This document shows positions 36,977-46,232 of a stretch of 52,461 bases of DNA, piece after piece. The stretch's first letter is position 1, and each line of letters starts with the position of its first letter. Under the pieces are notes generated by a model, which saw only the letters and a list, made by a program, of their open reading frames with translations, was not told the DNA's origin and searched no databases. Both the position numbers and the translations under genes were made by a program. Location: NCBI GenBank assembly GCA_903904005.1, contig CAIVAR010000058.1, positions 1 to 52,461 of the forward strand, in the 5' to 3' direction. The DNA is from an uncultured Anaeromyxobacter sp. (GTDB lineage: Bacteria > Myxococcota > Myxococcia > Myxococcales > Anaeromyxobacteraceae).

Positions 36977-37603
36977 ATGGGCGGGGCGCTGGCGGCCTTC
37001 GGCGGCGCGCTGCTCGACCTGGCGTTCCCGCCGCGCTGTCCGGCCTGCGGCGAGGACCCGGAGCGGCCCTCCCCGTTCTGCGCCCTGTGCGACGGGGCCA
37101 TCGACCCCGCGCCCGACCTCGGGGACGGGGTCCGTGCCGCCGCCCTCTTCGGCGGCCCTATCGCCGACGCGGTGCACGCCCTCAAGTACGGCGGCCGGCC
37201 CGACGCGGCCGGCCCCCTGGGACGCTGGCTCGTCGGCCGCGTTCCGCTCCCCCGGGGGGCGGCCGTGGTCTGGGTTCCGCTCGGCAGGCGGCGGCGCATC
37301 GAGCGGACCTACGACCAGGCCATGCTCCTCGCGGCAGCCGTGGCCCGTTCGGCGGGCAGGCCGCTCCTGCGCGGCACGCTCCGCCGCGTCCGGGAGACCC
37401 CGCCGCAGGTGGGGAACGACCGCGCCGCGCGCGCCCGCAACGTGGCCGGTGCCTTCGCGGCCTCGCCCGCGGTGGCAGGACGGGACCTCGTGCTGGTCGA
37501 CGACGTGGTGACGACCGGCGCCACCGTGGAGGCGGCCACCCGCGCACTCCGCGGCGCCGGGGCGCGGAGCGTGGTGGTCGTGGCGCTGGCCCGCGCGGGG
37601 TGA
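36977..37603 (+). CDS. ComF family phosphoribosyltransferase-like protein
   Basis: 208 aa with an N-terminal four-Cys zinc ribbon (Cys21, 24, 35, 38: CPACGEDPERPSPFCALC) and a C-terminal type I phosphoribosyltransferase fold with the PRPP motif VLVDDVVTTGAT (about 172-183). ALKYGGRPD and RIERTYDQAMLLA (in place of the usual RGFNQ segment) are family landmarks. ComF proteins take part in DNA uptake for transformation in several bacteria. Probably cotranscribed with gpmI. Confidence 0.9.
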   Translation: MGGALAAFGGALLDLAFPPRCPACGEDPERPSPFCALCDGAIDPAPDLGDGVRAAALFGGPIADAVHALKYGGRPDAAGPLGRWLVGRVPLPRGAAVVWVPLGRRRRIERTYDQAMLLAAAVARSAGRPLLRGTLRRVRETPPQVGNDRAARARNVAGAFAASPAVAGRDLVLVDDVVTTGATVEAATRALRGAGARSVVVVALARAG

Positions 37604-37657
37604 GCTCGGCGGGAGAGGGACCGGGCGATCGCCGGAATGCGCGGGCCCTTCCGGGGG

Positions 37658-37663
37658 TAGACT
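37658..37663 (+). promoter_or_regulatory. -10-like element of the first DUF3857 gene
   Basis: TAGACT ends 6 bases before the GTG at 37670. A GGCGATCGCC palindrome (37624-37633) lies 24 bases further upstream and could be an operator. A leaderless transcript is predicted. Confidence 0.4.
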
Positions 37664-37669
37664 CCGGGC

Positions 37670-40600
37670 GTGCCGTTCACCGCCTTCCTCCTGCCCCTGG
37701 CGCTCCTCGCCGCCGGGTCGCCCCCCGCCGCCCCGGCGCCGCGCGACCCCCCGGCCGCGGCCTTCGAGCGCTCGGCGTCGGAGCTCCGCCGGCGCCACGA
37801 CGACCCCGCCGCCATCGTGCCGCTCACCCGGATCCACGAGCTGGAGCCGACCCTCGTCGACCTCCCCCGCGTCGCCGCGGCCTACCGGGCCATCGCCGAC
37901 GATCCGAAGGCCCACCCCGAGGTCCGGTCGCTCGCGCGCTGGTACCTCTCCGGCGTCGAGGGCGCGCTGGGGCGGGAGGACCGTGCGCGGGGCGAGCGGC
38001 AGAAGCTCGGCTTCCTCCATGGCTGGTGGATCGTGGGGCCGTTCGACAACGAGGGGCGGGCCGGGCTCGACCGGGAGTTCCCTCCGGAGAAGGGAATCGA
38101 CCTAGAGGCCCGCTACCCCGGGAAGGCGCGCCAGGTGGGCTGGAGGGCGCTGCCGCCCGAGCTCGAGTGGTCCGGGATCGCGACCATCGGGACGGCGGTT
38201 CGCCCGCAGCACGAGGCGGTGGTCTATGCGCTGGCCGTTCCCGAGGTCGCCCGGGAGCGACGGGCGCGGCTCTGGGTCGCGGCGAGCGGTGCCTTCCGGG
38301 TCTGGGTGAACGGCGTGGTGGCCCTGGAGGACCGGGGCTACCACCCCGCGCGCCTGGACCAGGCGGCGGTGGAGGTCACCCTCCGGAAGGGGCCGAACCG
38401 GATCCTGGTCAAGCTGGCCCAGGACCAGGGGGAGATGGCCCTCGCGGTGCGGCTCACCGACCCGGCCGGCGCGCCGATCGACGCGTCGCCGGCGACGATG
38501 CCGCCCTGCCCGCCGGTCGTGGGGGGCGTGGCACCCCGTCCGGTTCCGGTCGTCTCGCTCGTGGCCGAGCTGGCGCGGCGGGCCGCCCGGGCGAAGGGGC
38601 CGGCGCAGGGGAGGGCCCGCATGGACCTGGCCGCAGCGCTCGCCGAGAAGCTGCCCGAGGACCTCTCCGAGCACGCCGCGGCGCGGGAGGCGCGTCGGGC
38701 CGCGGAGCTCTTGCCGGGCGACGCCGGGGCCCAGCTGCTCGCCGCCCGCCTGGAGGATCAGGACCCGAACCGGAGGCGCGAGTACCTCGAGGCCGCCCTG
38801 CGCGCCTCCCCGAAGGATCCGGTGGCACGGCTCGCGCTGGCCGAGGAGGAGCTCCGGCACGGACGCCCCCACGAGGCCGTGCGCCGTCTCGATCCGCTCG
38901 CCGCCGACTGGCCGGGCTGGGCGGCTCCCCGCGCGGTGCTGGCCCAGTCCTGGGAGCAGGTCGGCTATCCGGCCCGCGGGCAGGTGGCGCTCCTCCGCCT
39001 CGCCGCGGACTTCCCCGAACAGCCGGGAGCCGTCGAGCTCGGCGCCCGGACCGCCCGGCAGCTCGACCGGACCAAGGAGGCGATGGTCGGGTACCGGAGG
39101 TTGCTCGCGCTCCGGTACGACGACGCGGCGGCCCGTTCCGCGCTCGGATCGCTGCACGTCCGGCGGGGGGAGCTCGACGCGGCCCTCGCGCTCCTCGACG
39201 ACGCGGTCCGCCTGTCGCCCGGCGACCCGTTCCTGCGGCTGCGCCGCGCCGACCTGCTCGCGGCCAACGGGCGCGCCGAGGCGGCCGAGGCCGACTACCT
39301 GGCCGCCGCACGCCTCTCCCCGGACGAGCCGGAGGTGCACGAGCGGCGGGGGCGGCAGCTGCTCCGGGACGGGCGGCGGGGAGACGCGCTCGCCTCGCTG
39401 CAGGTGGCCTTCGACCTGAAGCCGCAGAGCACCCAGCTGAAGGACCTCACCCGCCAGCTCGAGCCGGAGCGGGAGCGCTACGAGACGCCGTACCTGGTGG
39501 ACGCCGCGGCGCTCGCGAAGTCGCCCCCGCCGCGACGGGGGGACGAGGACGCGGCCGTCCTCTCCGAGACCAAGGTCACCCGGGTCCACCCGTCCGGGCT
39601 CTCCTCCACCGCCTACCAGCTCGTGGCCAAGGCCTACACCCGGCGGGGCGCCGACTCCCTGCGCGCCCACCCCATCGGCTACGTGCCGGGGCGCCAGGAC
39701 ATCCGGGTCGAGCGGGCCCGGGTCTGGAAGCCGGACGGCTCGATGGTCGACACCCACCAGGAGGGGGACCGGAGCACGAGCGAGCCCTGGTACCGGCTCT
39801 ACTACGACACCCGCGTCCGGCAGGTGGTGGTGCCGGCGCTCGCCCCCGGCGACGTGCTCGAGCTCTCCTGGCGGGTCGACGACGTGGCCGGGGAAAATTT
39901 GCTGTCCGACTACTTCGGCGAGGTGGTGCACTTCACCGACGGTTCACGCAAGGAGCGGATGGACTACGTGCTGCTCGCCCCCGCGTCCCGCCCCATCCAC
40001 GCGAGCGACCCGAAGCTTCCCGGCGTCTCCCGCTCGGTGAAGGAGCTGCCCGGCGGCGTCCGCGAGTACCGCTGGACCGCCACCGACCTGCCGCGCATCC
40101 TGCCCGAGCCGGGGATGCCCGGGCCGTCGGAGTCCTCCGCCTCCGTCCACGTCTCCACCTACGCCTCCTGGGACGACGTGGCCCGGTTCTACGAGGGGCT
40201 GGTGCGCGAGCAGCTTCGCCCCGGTCCGGGCGTGCGTGCCGAGTCGGCCCGCATCGTGGGCGCCGTGCGGGCCCGCCCCGGGAGCGCCACCCTCGGGGAG
40301 AAGGAGCTGCGGCGCGAGATCGTGAAGGCGGTCTACGACGACGTGGTGACGAGCACGCGCTACGTGGGGCTCGAGTTCGGCATCCACGGGTACAAGCCCT
40401 ACCAGGTGGAGCAGGTGCTCACCCGCCGCTTCGGCGACTGCAAGGACAAGGCGAGCCTGATGCACGCGCTGCTCGAGGCCGCCGGCATCGACTCGCGCCT
40501 CGTGCTCCTGCGCATGCGAAGGCTGGGGAACCTGCCGCCTTCGCCGGCGTCCCTGGCCGTCTTCAACCACGCCATCCTCTACGTCCCCGAGTTCGACCTC

Positions 40601-41377
40601 TGGCTCGACGGCACGGCCACCGGCTCCGGTTCCCGCGAGCTGCCCGCCGAGGACCGGGGCGCCACCGTGCTGGTCGTGAACCCCGGCGCGCCGCCCACCT
40701 TCCGGACCCTCCCCGAGGCGGTGCCCGGCGACGACCGGGTCGAGACCGAGATCCACGGCGTGCTCGCCGCGGACGGGACGGCCACCGCGGAGGGAAGCCT
40801 CACGATCACGGGGGTGCAGGCGCCCGCCTTCCGGCGGGGATACCAGTCGGAGAGCGGAAGGCGGGGCGCGCTGGAGCAGAGCCTCGCCCGGACCTTCCCC
40901 GGCCTCCGGGTGGAGTCGGTGGAGACGAGCGACCTCTCCCGGATCGAGGACGACGTGACGGTGCGCTTCCGGCTCGCGGTCCCGCGCCTGGCGCGCCCCG
41001 AGAACGGTGGGCTCACGCTGGCCCCGTTCGGCCAGGGGCAGAACTGGATGGAGAGCTGGGCGCCCCTCTCCGAGCGACGCCACGACCTCGTGCTGCAGAG
41101 CCCGTTCGAGACCCGCTTCGCGCTCCGCTGGGAGCTGCCGCCCGGGATGGCGCCGGCGTCGTTGCTCGCGCCGGAGCGGCGCGAGGGGCCGTTCGGCGCC
41201 TGGTCGGTCTCGCTCGCGATGGAGGGGAACGTGCTCGTCGCCCGGGGTTCACTTCAAGTGACCTCCAGGCGCATCCCGGTCGCCGACTACCCGGCCTTCC
41301 GGGAGTTCCTCGCCGGGGTGGACCGCGCGCTCCTGCGCACCGTGCGCCTCGTCCGCGCCGGGGGAGGGATGCCGTGA
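37670..41377 (+). CDS. Giant secreted TPR-DUF3857-transglutaminase protein, triad intact
   Basis: 1235 aa from GTG 37670. After a signal-like N-terminus (MPFTAFLLPLALLAAGSPP) comes a helical part, then a jelly-roll-like domain (about 118-265: GWWIVGPFDN, FRVWVNGVVAL, GPNRILVKL) resembling carbohydrate-binding or glycoside hydrolase 2 sandwich folds. TPR-like repeats occupy about 345-610, DUF3857 about 620-800, and a transglutaminase-like domain about 865-990. The triad is readable: Cys924 in FGDCKDKASL, His967 in FNHAILYV and Asp980 in WLDGTA. A beta-rich end follows. It probably acts in the periplasm or cell envelope as a cysteine peptidase or cross-linking enzyme; substrate unknown. The next gene is a paralogue overlapping by GTGA. 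Confidence 0.85.
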   Translation: MPFTAFLLPLALLAAGSPPAAPAPRDPPAAAFERSASELRRRHDDPAAIVPLTRIHELEPTLVDLPRVAAAYRAIADDPKAHPEVRSLARWYLSGVEGALGREDRARGERQKLGFLHGWWIVGPFDNEGRAGLDREFPPEKGIDLEARYPGKARQVGWRALPPELEWSGIATIGTAVRPQHEAVVYALAVPEVARERRARLWVAASGAFRVWVNGVVALEDRGYHPARLDQAAVEVTLRKGPNRILVKLAQDQGEMALAVRLTDPAGAPIDASPATMPPCPPVVGGVAPRPVPVVSLVAELARRAARAKGPAQGRARMDLAAALAEKLPEDLSEHAAAREARRAAELLPGDAGAQLLAARLEDQDPNRRREYLEAALRASPKDPVARLALAEEELRHGRPHEAVRRLDPLAADWPGWAAPRAVLAQSWEQVGYPARGQVALLRLAADFPEQPGAVELGARTARQLDRTKEAMVGYRRLLALRYDDAAARSALGSLHVRRGELDAALALLDDAVRLSPGDPFLRLRRADLLAANGRAEAAEADYLAAARLSPDEPEVHERRGRQLLRDGRRGDALASLQVAFDLKPQSTQLKDLTRQLEPERERYETPYLVDAAALAKSPPPRRGDEDAAVLSETKVTRVHPSGLSSTAYQLVAKAYTRRGADSLRAHPIGYVPGRQDIRVERARVWKPDGSMVDTHQEGDRSTSEPWYRLYYDTRVRQVVVPALAPGDVLELSWRVDDVAGENLLSDYFGEVVHFTDGSRKERMDYVLLAPASRPIHASDPKLPGVSRSVKELPGGVREYRWTATDLPRILPEPGMPGPSESSASVHVSTYASWDDVARFYEGLVREQLRPGPGVRAESARIVGAVRARPGSATLGEKELRREIVKAVYDDVVTSTRYVGLEFGIHGYKPYQVEQVLTRRFGDCKDKASLMHALLEAAGIDSRLVLLRMRRLGNLPPSPASLAVFNHAILYVPEFDLWLDGTATGSGSRELPAEDRGATVLVVNPGAPPTFRTLPEAVPGDDRVETEIHGVLAADGTATAEGSLTITGVQAPAFRRGYQSESGRRGALEQSLARTFPGLRVESVETSDLSRIEDDVTVRFRLAVPRLARPENGGLTLAPFGQGQNWMESWAPLSERRHDLVLQSPFETRFALRWELPPGMAPASLLAPERREGPFGAWSVSLAMEGNVLVARGSLQVTSRRIPVADYPAFREFLAGVDRALLRTVRLVRAGGGMP

Positions 41378-44300
41378 GAACCCGCCGCGCCCTCCCGGCG
41401 ATCCTCCTCGCCGTCCTCGTCGCCCTTCCGTCCGCGGGCTCCGCCGGCGCGGCGGCCCCGTCCGGCTTCGACGCCTGGCTGCGGGGCGGGGACCCGACGG
41501 CGGCGGCCGCCCGCTTCCGGGTCGATGCGGCAGGCGATCCGACGAACCCGTGGCCGCGGCTCGGCGAGGCGATGCTCGCCGAACGCTCCCTCGACGGCGA
41601 GGCGGAGGCGGACGCGCTGCTCGCGATCGTGGCGGCAGCCCCCCGGCACCCGCTCGCGCTCATCGCCCTGCGCCGCCTCGGGGAGCTGTCCCTCGCCGCG
41701 CCGCCGGTGGCCGACCGGGTCGACGCCGCGCTCGCCCGGGCGCTCGACGGCTCCCGGCTTCCGGGCACGGCGGCGTACCGGGCCCGCGTCGTCCGCGCGG
41801 CCATCGCCGAGATGCGTGGGTCCTTCGCGGACGCGGCCGGCCTGCGCCGGCAGAACGGCGTCGCCGACGACTGGACGCTCGCCGGTCCCTTCGGCGCGTT
41901 CCACGCGATGGAGTTCGACCGCCCCTTCCCGCCGGAGCAGGGGACCTGGCCTCCCGCGGGTGCGCGCCCCCTGCCGGCCCCCGACGGCGCCCTCTCCCTC
42001 GACGGCGAGTCGATCCCGGGGGACGTCTGGTACGTCGCCGCCGACGCCGTGCTCGGTCGCGGCGGGCGCTACCTGCTCGCCGTGGGAACCACCGCATCGG
42101 CACGGGTCTTCGTCGACGGGCGACCCGTCGCCGAGCGGCGGGCCTGGGCGGGCTGGCCGTCGGCCGTCCAGCTCCTCCCCGTCGAGCTCGCGCCGGGAAC
42201 CCACCGGTTCCTCGTGAAGCTCACCCGGGGAGGGGCACGGGCCAACCTGGCGCTCTCCCTGGCGCGGGAGGACGGCGCCGCCTCCGACGCGGCGTGGAAG
42301 GCGGCGACAGGTCCGGGGCCCGCCTCCGTGAAGGGCGAGCTCCCCCGGGCGGTACTCGGGGCGCGGGCGCTCGCCGACCTGCTCGAGCCGGACGGCGGGC
42401 CCGTGCTGGCCCGCCTCGTCGCCGCCAGGGACAGGGTGGAGAACGACCGGCAGGCCGCGCTCGTCCTGCTCGACGAGGCGGCGGGGATCGCACCCGGCGC
42501 CGCGCCCGTGCGGGCCGCCCGCGGCGACGCCCTCTCCGGCGACCCGTCGCTGGCGGAGCGGATCGCGCGCGCGCGCGCGGAAGCCGACTGGCGCGAGGCC
42601 TCCCGGCTCGATCCGGGCGACTCGGCCACGCGGCTCGTCCTCGCCGAGGTGGCGATGGCGGGGGGGCGCCTCGACGACGCGGAGGCGCTGCTCGCCGGTC
42701 TGCCCGAGAAGGTCGCGGCACGTCCCAGGGCCCGCCTGGCGCGGGCGCAGCTGCTCGGCGCACGAAGCCACCCCGAGGCAGCGGAGAGCCTGGTCCTCGA
42801 GCCCTCCCGGGCGGGAAGCTGCGCCGGCGCCTCCATGCTCGCCGAGATGGCGGCGCGCCGCGACGCGATCGCGCTGCAGGACGAGGCCGTGGCGGCGCTG
42901 GCCCGCTGCCCCGGAGGGGCCGAGCGCGTCGCCGAGCACCGCCGCGTCCGGGGAGACCTGGCCGGTGCCGCGGCCGCCTGGACCGCCATCGCCCGTGCCG
43001 GCCCGGCCCGCATCGACGCCCGGATGGCGCTCGCCGGCGTGAAGGTCGCGCAGGGGGACCCGGCGGCGGCGGCGGCCGAACTCGAGGACCTGGCCCGGAT
43101 CTGGCCCGTGGACGGGCAGATCCAGCGCCGGCTGGGAGAGGTGTGGGAGCTCGCGGGTCGGACGGGCGAGGCGCGCGCGGCGCGGGAGCGCGCGCTCGCG
43201 CTCGACGGATCGGACCTGGTGCTGCGGCGCGCGCTGGCGCTCGAGGACGGGCGCGAGCTCCTCGCCGACCTGGCCGTCGACGGCCCGGCCACCATCCGCG
43301 CCTATGAGGCCGCCAAGGTCCCGGTCACCACGCCGGCCTCGCTGGTCCTCGACGCCGCCGCGGTGGAGGCCTGGCCCGACGGCTCCACCACCGAGCGTAC
43401 CCACCAGGTGATCCACGTCCACGACGCGCGGGGCGTGGAGAAGTGGGGCGAGGTGGAGATCCCGGCGGGTGCCACGGTGCTCAGGCTCGAGACCCGCAAG
43501 CGCGACGGCCGGATCCTCGAGCCGGAGGTGCACGGCGGCGACAAGCGCACCCTCTCCGCGGCCGGCCTCGAGCCGGGCGACTACCTGGAGGTCGAGTGGA
43601 TGCGCTCCCACTCGACCCGGCGCCCGGCGTCCCCCGGGTGGATCTCCGACCCCTTCTTCTTCCGCGGGGAGGACCTGCCGTTCTTCCTCTCGACCTACAC
43701 CGTGGCGGCGCCGGCGGGTGCGCTGCAGGTGGACGCGCGGAAGAAGACCCCGCCGCCGCAGGTCGTCCGGGAAGGGGACCGCGACGTGATGCGGGCCGAG
43801 GCGCACCGCGCCCCCGCGCTCGTGACCGAGCCCGGATCCCCGGGGATCTCGGAGTACGTCCCCATGGTGATGGTCGGGTCGGGCGAGGGGATCGACGGCC
43901 TCGCCCTCTCCGCGGCCGACGCCTTCCCCGAGCGCGTCCGTCCGGGGCGCGAGGTCGAGGCGCTGGCCCGTGCGCTCCGGTATCCCGCCGGCGCGCCGCC
44001 GCGGACCGGCGAGCCGCTCCTGCGCGCCGCCTACCAGGCGGTGATGGAGAAGGTGGACGGGACGGGTCCCTTCGCCGACCAGGCGAGCCACGTGCTCTCG
44101 CGCGGACGAGGGAACCGGCTCCTGCTCCTCGTGGCGCTGCTCGACGCCCTCGGCGTGCCGGCCCGGGTCGCGCTGGTCCGGCCCTTCTACGTCGACCCCC
44201 AGCCCTGGCTCTTCCCGCGCCTCGACCTCTACTCGTCACCGGTGGTTCGCGCCGAGGCGGACGGGAAGGTTTACTGGCTCGACCCCGGGACGCGCTGGGC

Positions 44301-45042
44301 GCCCTTCGGGGCGCTGCCGCCCGGTGCCCTCGACTCCGAGGCGCTGGTGCTGCCGCGCCCGGGCGAGTCGTTGCGCCGGGAGCGGACGCCGGCGCTCCCC
44401 GCCACGGACCGCAGCGAGGTCGTCCTGAAGATCCAGGTCGACGCCGGGGGCGACGCCACCATCGAGGGGGTCGAGACCTACCAGGGGTTCGAGGGGGCGG
44501 GCGCCAAGGGGGCCATCGAGCAGCTCGACGAGACCGGGCGGCGACGCGCCCTCGAGCGCGCGCTCTCCCGGAGCTTCCGGTCGCTGCAGCTCCAGGAGGT
44601 GCGCTTCGAGGGGGAGAAGGACTCCGCCGCGCCGCTCGTCATCCGCTACCGGGCCCGCGTCGCCGAGCTGGCCCGCCCGTCCGGTGGACGGCTCCTGATC
44701 GACGACGTCCCGTACCCGGCCAGGCTGACCGCCCGCTTCGCCCCGCTCGCCTCCCGGGAGGCGCCGCTCCTCATCGGCGTGGACGATCGCTCCTCGCTGC
44801 GCGTCGAGGTGACGCCGCCGCCAGGGGAGACGCCCGTCGCCGGCGCGCCCGTCCGCCTGGAGGCGCCGCAGGGGAGCTACGTGCGCGAGGAGCGGGTCGA
44901 GGGAGGACGGCTGATCCGGCAGGACCGGCTCGAGGTGCGTCGCGCCCGGGTCCCCGTCGACGCGTACCCCGAGTTCGCCCGCTTCGCCGCTGCGGTGGAC
45001 GAGGCTCAGGCGTTGCCGATCGATCTGGGCGAGGCGAAGTAG
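41374..45042 (+). CDS. Paralogous giant TPR-DUF3857 protein with degenerate transglutaminase site
   Basis: 1222 aa from GTG 41374, overlapping the previous stop (GTGA), with a signal-like start (RRALPAILLAVLVALPSAGSAGA). The architecture copies its neighbour: jelly-roll (about 166-299: WTLAGPFGAFHA, VFVDGRPVAE, GTHRFLVKL), TPR-like helices (about 390-640), DUF3857 (from about 650), transglutaminase fold and a beta-rich end. Where the neighbour has FGDCKDK, this protein has SRGRGNR, with Arg912 in place of Cys. The His position is Ser955; only the Asp is kept (Asp970, YWLDPGT). It is therefore probably non-catalytic and may be a partner or regulator of the active copy. Confidence 0.83.
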   Translation: MRTRRALPAILLAVLVALPSAGSAGAAAPSGFDAWLRGGDPTAAAARFRVDAAGDPTNPWPRLGEAMLAERSLDGEAEADALLAIVAAAPRHPLALIALRRLGELSLAAPPVADRVDAALARALDGSRLPGTAAYRARVVRAAIAEMRGSFADAAGLRRQNGVADDWTLAGPFGAFHAMEFDRPFPPEQGTWPPAGARPLPAPDGALSLDGESIPGDVWYVAADAVLGRGGRYLLAVGTTASARVFVDGRPVAERRAWAGWPSAVQLLPVELAPGTHRFLVKLTRGGARANLALSLAREDGAASDAAWKAATGPGPASVKGELPRAVLGARALADLLEPDGGPVLARLVAARDRVENDRQAALVLLDEAAGIAPGAAPVRAARGDALSGDPSLAERIARARAEADWREASRLDPGDSATRLVLAEVAMAGGRLDDAEALLAGLPEKVAARPRARLARAQLLGARSHPEAAESLVLEPSRAGSCAGASMLAEMAARRDAIALQDEAVAALARCPGGAERVAEHRRVRGDLAGAAAAWTAIARAGPARIDARMALAGVKVAQGDPAAAAAELEDLARIWPVDGQIQRRLGEVWELAGRTGEARAARERALALDGSDLVLRRALALEDGRELLADLAVDGPATIRAYEAAKVPVTTPASLVLDAAAVEAWPDGSTTERTHQVIHVHDARGVEKWGEVEIPAGATVLRLETRKRDGRILEPEVHGGDKRTLSAAGLEPGDYLEVEWMRSHSTRRPASPGWISDPFFFRGEDLPFFLSTYTVAAPAGALQVDARKKTPPPQVVREGDRDVMRAEAHRAPALVTEPGSPGISEYVPMVMVGSGEGIDGLALSAADAFPERVRPGREVEALARALRYPAGAPPRTGEPLLRAAYQAVMEKVDGTGPFADQASHVLSRGRGNRLLLLVALLDALGVPARVALVRPFYVDPQPWLFPRLDLYSSPVVRAEADGKVYWLDPGTRWAPFGALPPGALDSEALVLPRPGESLRRERTPALPATDRSEVVLKIQVDAGGDATIEGVETYQGFEGAGAKGAIEQLDETGRRRALERALSRSFRSLQLQEVRFEGEKDSAAPLVIRYRARVAELARPSGGRLLIDDVPYPARLTARFAPLASREAPLLIGVDDRSSLRVEVTPPPGETPVAGAPVRLEAPQGSYVREERVEGGRLIRQDRLEVRRARVPVDAYPEFARFAAAVDEAQALPIDLGEAK

Positions 45043-45049
45043 GGTGTCG

Positions 45050-45733
45050 ATGGTCAAGCTCCAGTACCTGCTTCGCGCGCCAGCCTCCGAGAGCGTGGAG
45101 GCGTTCCGGGATCGGGCACTCGCCACGGGCGCCCGCCTCCTCGCTTGCGGCCCGGCGCGGCTGAAGCTCACCTTCACCGCCGAGGAACCGCCCCGGCTCT
45201 CGGTGATGCCCTTCCGCCGGGATCGCCTCCTCCTGGTGTCGCTGTGGGACGACGGGGAGCCCGGGGCGGCCGCGCCCCGCTGGAATCCGATCCTGGAGTC
45301 CGAGGGCGCCGTGGAGGGCTACCGCGTCGACGAGTCGGTGCCGCGGGAATACCGCCACGACTGGCCCGACGGGCGCGACACGCCGGGCGGAAGCATGCTC
45401 ACCCTGCTGCACCGACGGGCCGGCCTGACCGACGCCGAGTTCCTGCGGCGGTGGCACGACGGCCACTCGCCGCTCGCGCTCCAGATTCACCCGCTGTGGA
45501 ACTACGTGCGCAACGTCGTCGCGGCGCCGGTCCTGCCCGGGTCCCCGCCGCTCTGCGGGATCGTCGAGGAGCAGTTCCGCAGCCGCAGCGAGCTTCTCGA
45601 CCCCGTGGCGTTCTTCGGCGGCTGGCTGCGGATGGTCCCCAGCATGCTCCGCGTGTTCGTCGACGTCCGCGGCTTCCTGGACCTCGCCGCGATCGAGAAC
45701 TACCTGGTCACGGAGCGCTGGATCCGGAGCTGA
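45050..45733 (+). CDS. EthD-like ferredoxin-fold protein
   Basis: 227 aa from ATG 45050 (AGGG 8 bases upstream); a GTG at 45044 would add two residues. The C-terminal half has an EthD-like segment: MLTLLHRRAGLTDAEFLRRW followed by HDGHSPLA and HPLWNYVRNVV (about 115-160). EthD-domain proteins are small alpha/beta-barrel dimers of mixed function, some binding hydrophobic or quinone-like compounds. The N-terminal half may be a second, more divergent barrel module. It begins 7 bases after the DUF3857 paralogue and may share its transcript. Function unknown. Confidence 0.75.
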   Translation: MVKLQYLLRAPASESVEAFRDRALATGARLLACGPARLKLTFTAEEPPRLSVMPFRRDRLLLVSLWDDGEPGAAAPRWNPILESEGAVEGYRVDESVPREYRHDWPDGRDTPGGSMLTLLHRRAGLTDAEFLRRWHDGHSPLALQIHPLWNYVRNVVAAPVLPGSPPLCGIVEEQFRSRSELLDPVAFFGGWLRMVPSMLRVFVDVRGFLDLAAIENYLVTERWIRS

Positions 45734-45743
45734 CGTCGAGGGT

Positions 45744-45758
45744 GGGCGCGGTGCGCCC
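45744..45758. terminator. Hairpin between two convergent genes
   Basis: GGGCGC-GGT-GCGCCC, a perfect 6-bp stem with a 3-base loop, occupies the 31-base gap between the EthD-like and lipoprotein stops. It can form on both strands and could be a bidirectional terminator, though no T-tract is present. Confidence 0.4.
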
Positions 45759-45764
45759 CGTCGG

Positions 45765-46100
45765 TCACTTCCCCGCGGCGGGCGGCAGCGGTGCCGGCAG
45801 CACGCTCGCCGGGTACGAGCCGGTGACGTCCAGCCAGGTGTACGCGGGTCCGGCCGGCGCTCCACTCGCGACGGACTTGTAGCGCCTGACGATCCCACAG
45901 ACGTCCAGGTCGACCGTGGAGCCCTCGCTGCGGATGATCCGGATGCGCTCCAGGGGGCAGCCGTGGTCGAACGCGACCTGCGCCCCGACCGTGCTGATGG
46001 AGCCGAAGTTCACCTTGCCCACCGGCTCCCCCGGGCTGGCGGTCACGCAGCCGCTCATGACGATGGCAATCGCTCCGGCGACGAGTCCGATGGTCTTCAT
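45765..46100 (-). CDS. Small predicted lipoprotein
   Basis: 111 aa from ATG 46100, preceded by GGAGGAACCGA, a strong ribosome site. The lipobox is IVMSGC with Cys18. The mature part (about 93 residues) has two further Cys (48 and 68), probably a disulphide, in FDHGCPLERIRIIRSE and DLDVCGIVRRYKS, and a Pro-rich end. It resembles small outer-membrane lipoproteins of unknown function. It is divergent from the HEXXH peptidase across a 132-base gap. Confidence 0.8.
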   Translation of the reverse strand: MKTIGLVAGAIAIVMSGCVTASPGEPVGKVNFGSISTVGAQVAFDHGCPLERIRIIRSEGSTVDLDVCGIVRRYKSVASGAPAGPAYTWLDVTGSYPASVLPAPLPPAAGK

Positions 46101-46153
46101 TCGGTTCCTCCGTGGACGCGGTGGGCGCCAAGATCTCGGCTTGCACACCGTAA

Positions 46154-46172
46154 CACCCCTTCTCGAGGGGTG
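46154..46172. promoter_or_regulatory. Inverted repeat in the lipoprotein/peptidase divergent promoter region
   Basis: CACCCCT-TCTCG-AGGGGTG, a perfect 7-bp repeat with a 5-base centre, lies near the middle of the 132-base gap between two divergent secreted-protein genes. It could be an operator acting on both. Confidence 0.4.
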
Positions 46173-46194
46173 CGCGGATCCCGCACCTCCGCTC

Positions 46195-46223
46195 TTCGCA
46201 TGCCGCTGGATGTGACATAGGGT
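46195..46223 (+). promoter_or_regulatory. Promoter of the HEXXH peptidase gene
   Basis: TTCGCA (46195-46200, 4/6), 17-base spacer, TAGGGT (46218-46223), then 9 bases to ATG 46233. The predicted transcript is leaderless or has a leader of about 2-3 bases. Confidence 0.5.
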
Positions 46224-46232
46224 CAACTTCCC

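Noticed and set aside
37624-37633. GGCGATCGCC palindrome as a repetitive HIP1-like element
   Set aside because: I found only this copy while reading and no array; kept only as a possible operator note.
37087-45042. A single open frame of 2651 codons spanning both DUF3857 genes
   Set aside because: Its first half is an out-of-frame, Arg/Pro-rich reading through comF and the first DUF3857 gene, an effect of high GC. Only the part from 41374 on is a real protein.
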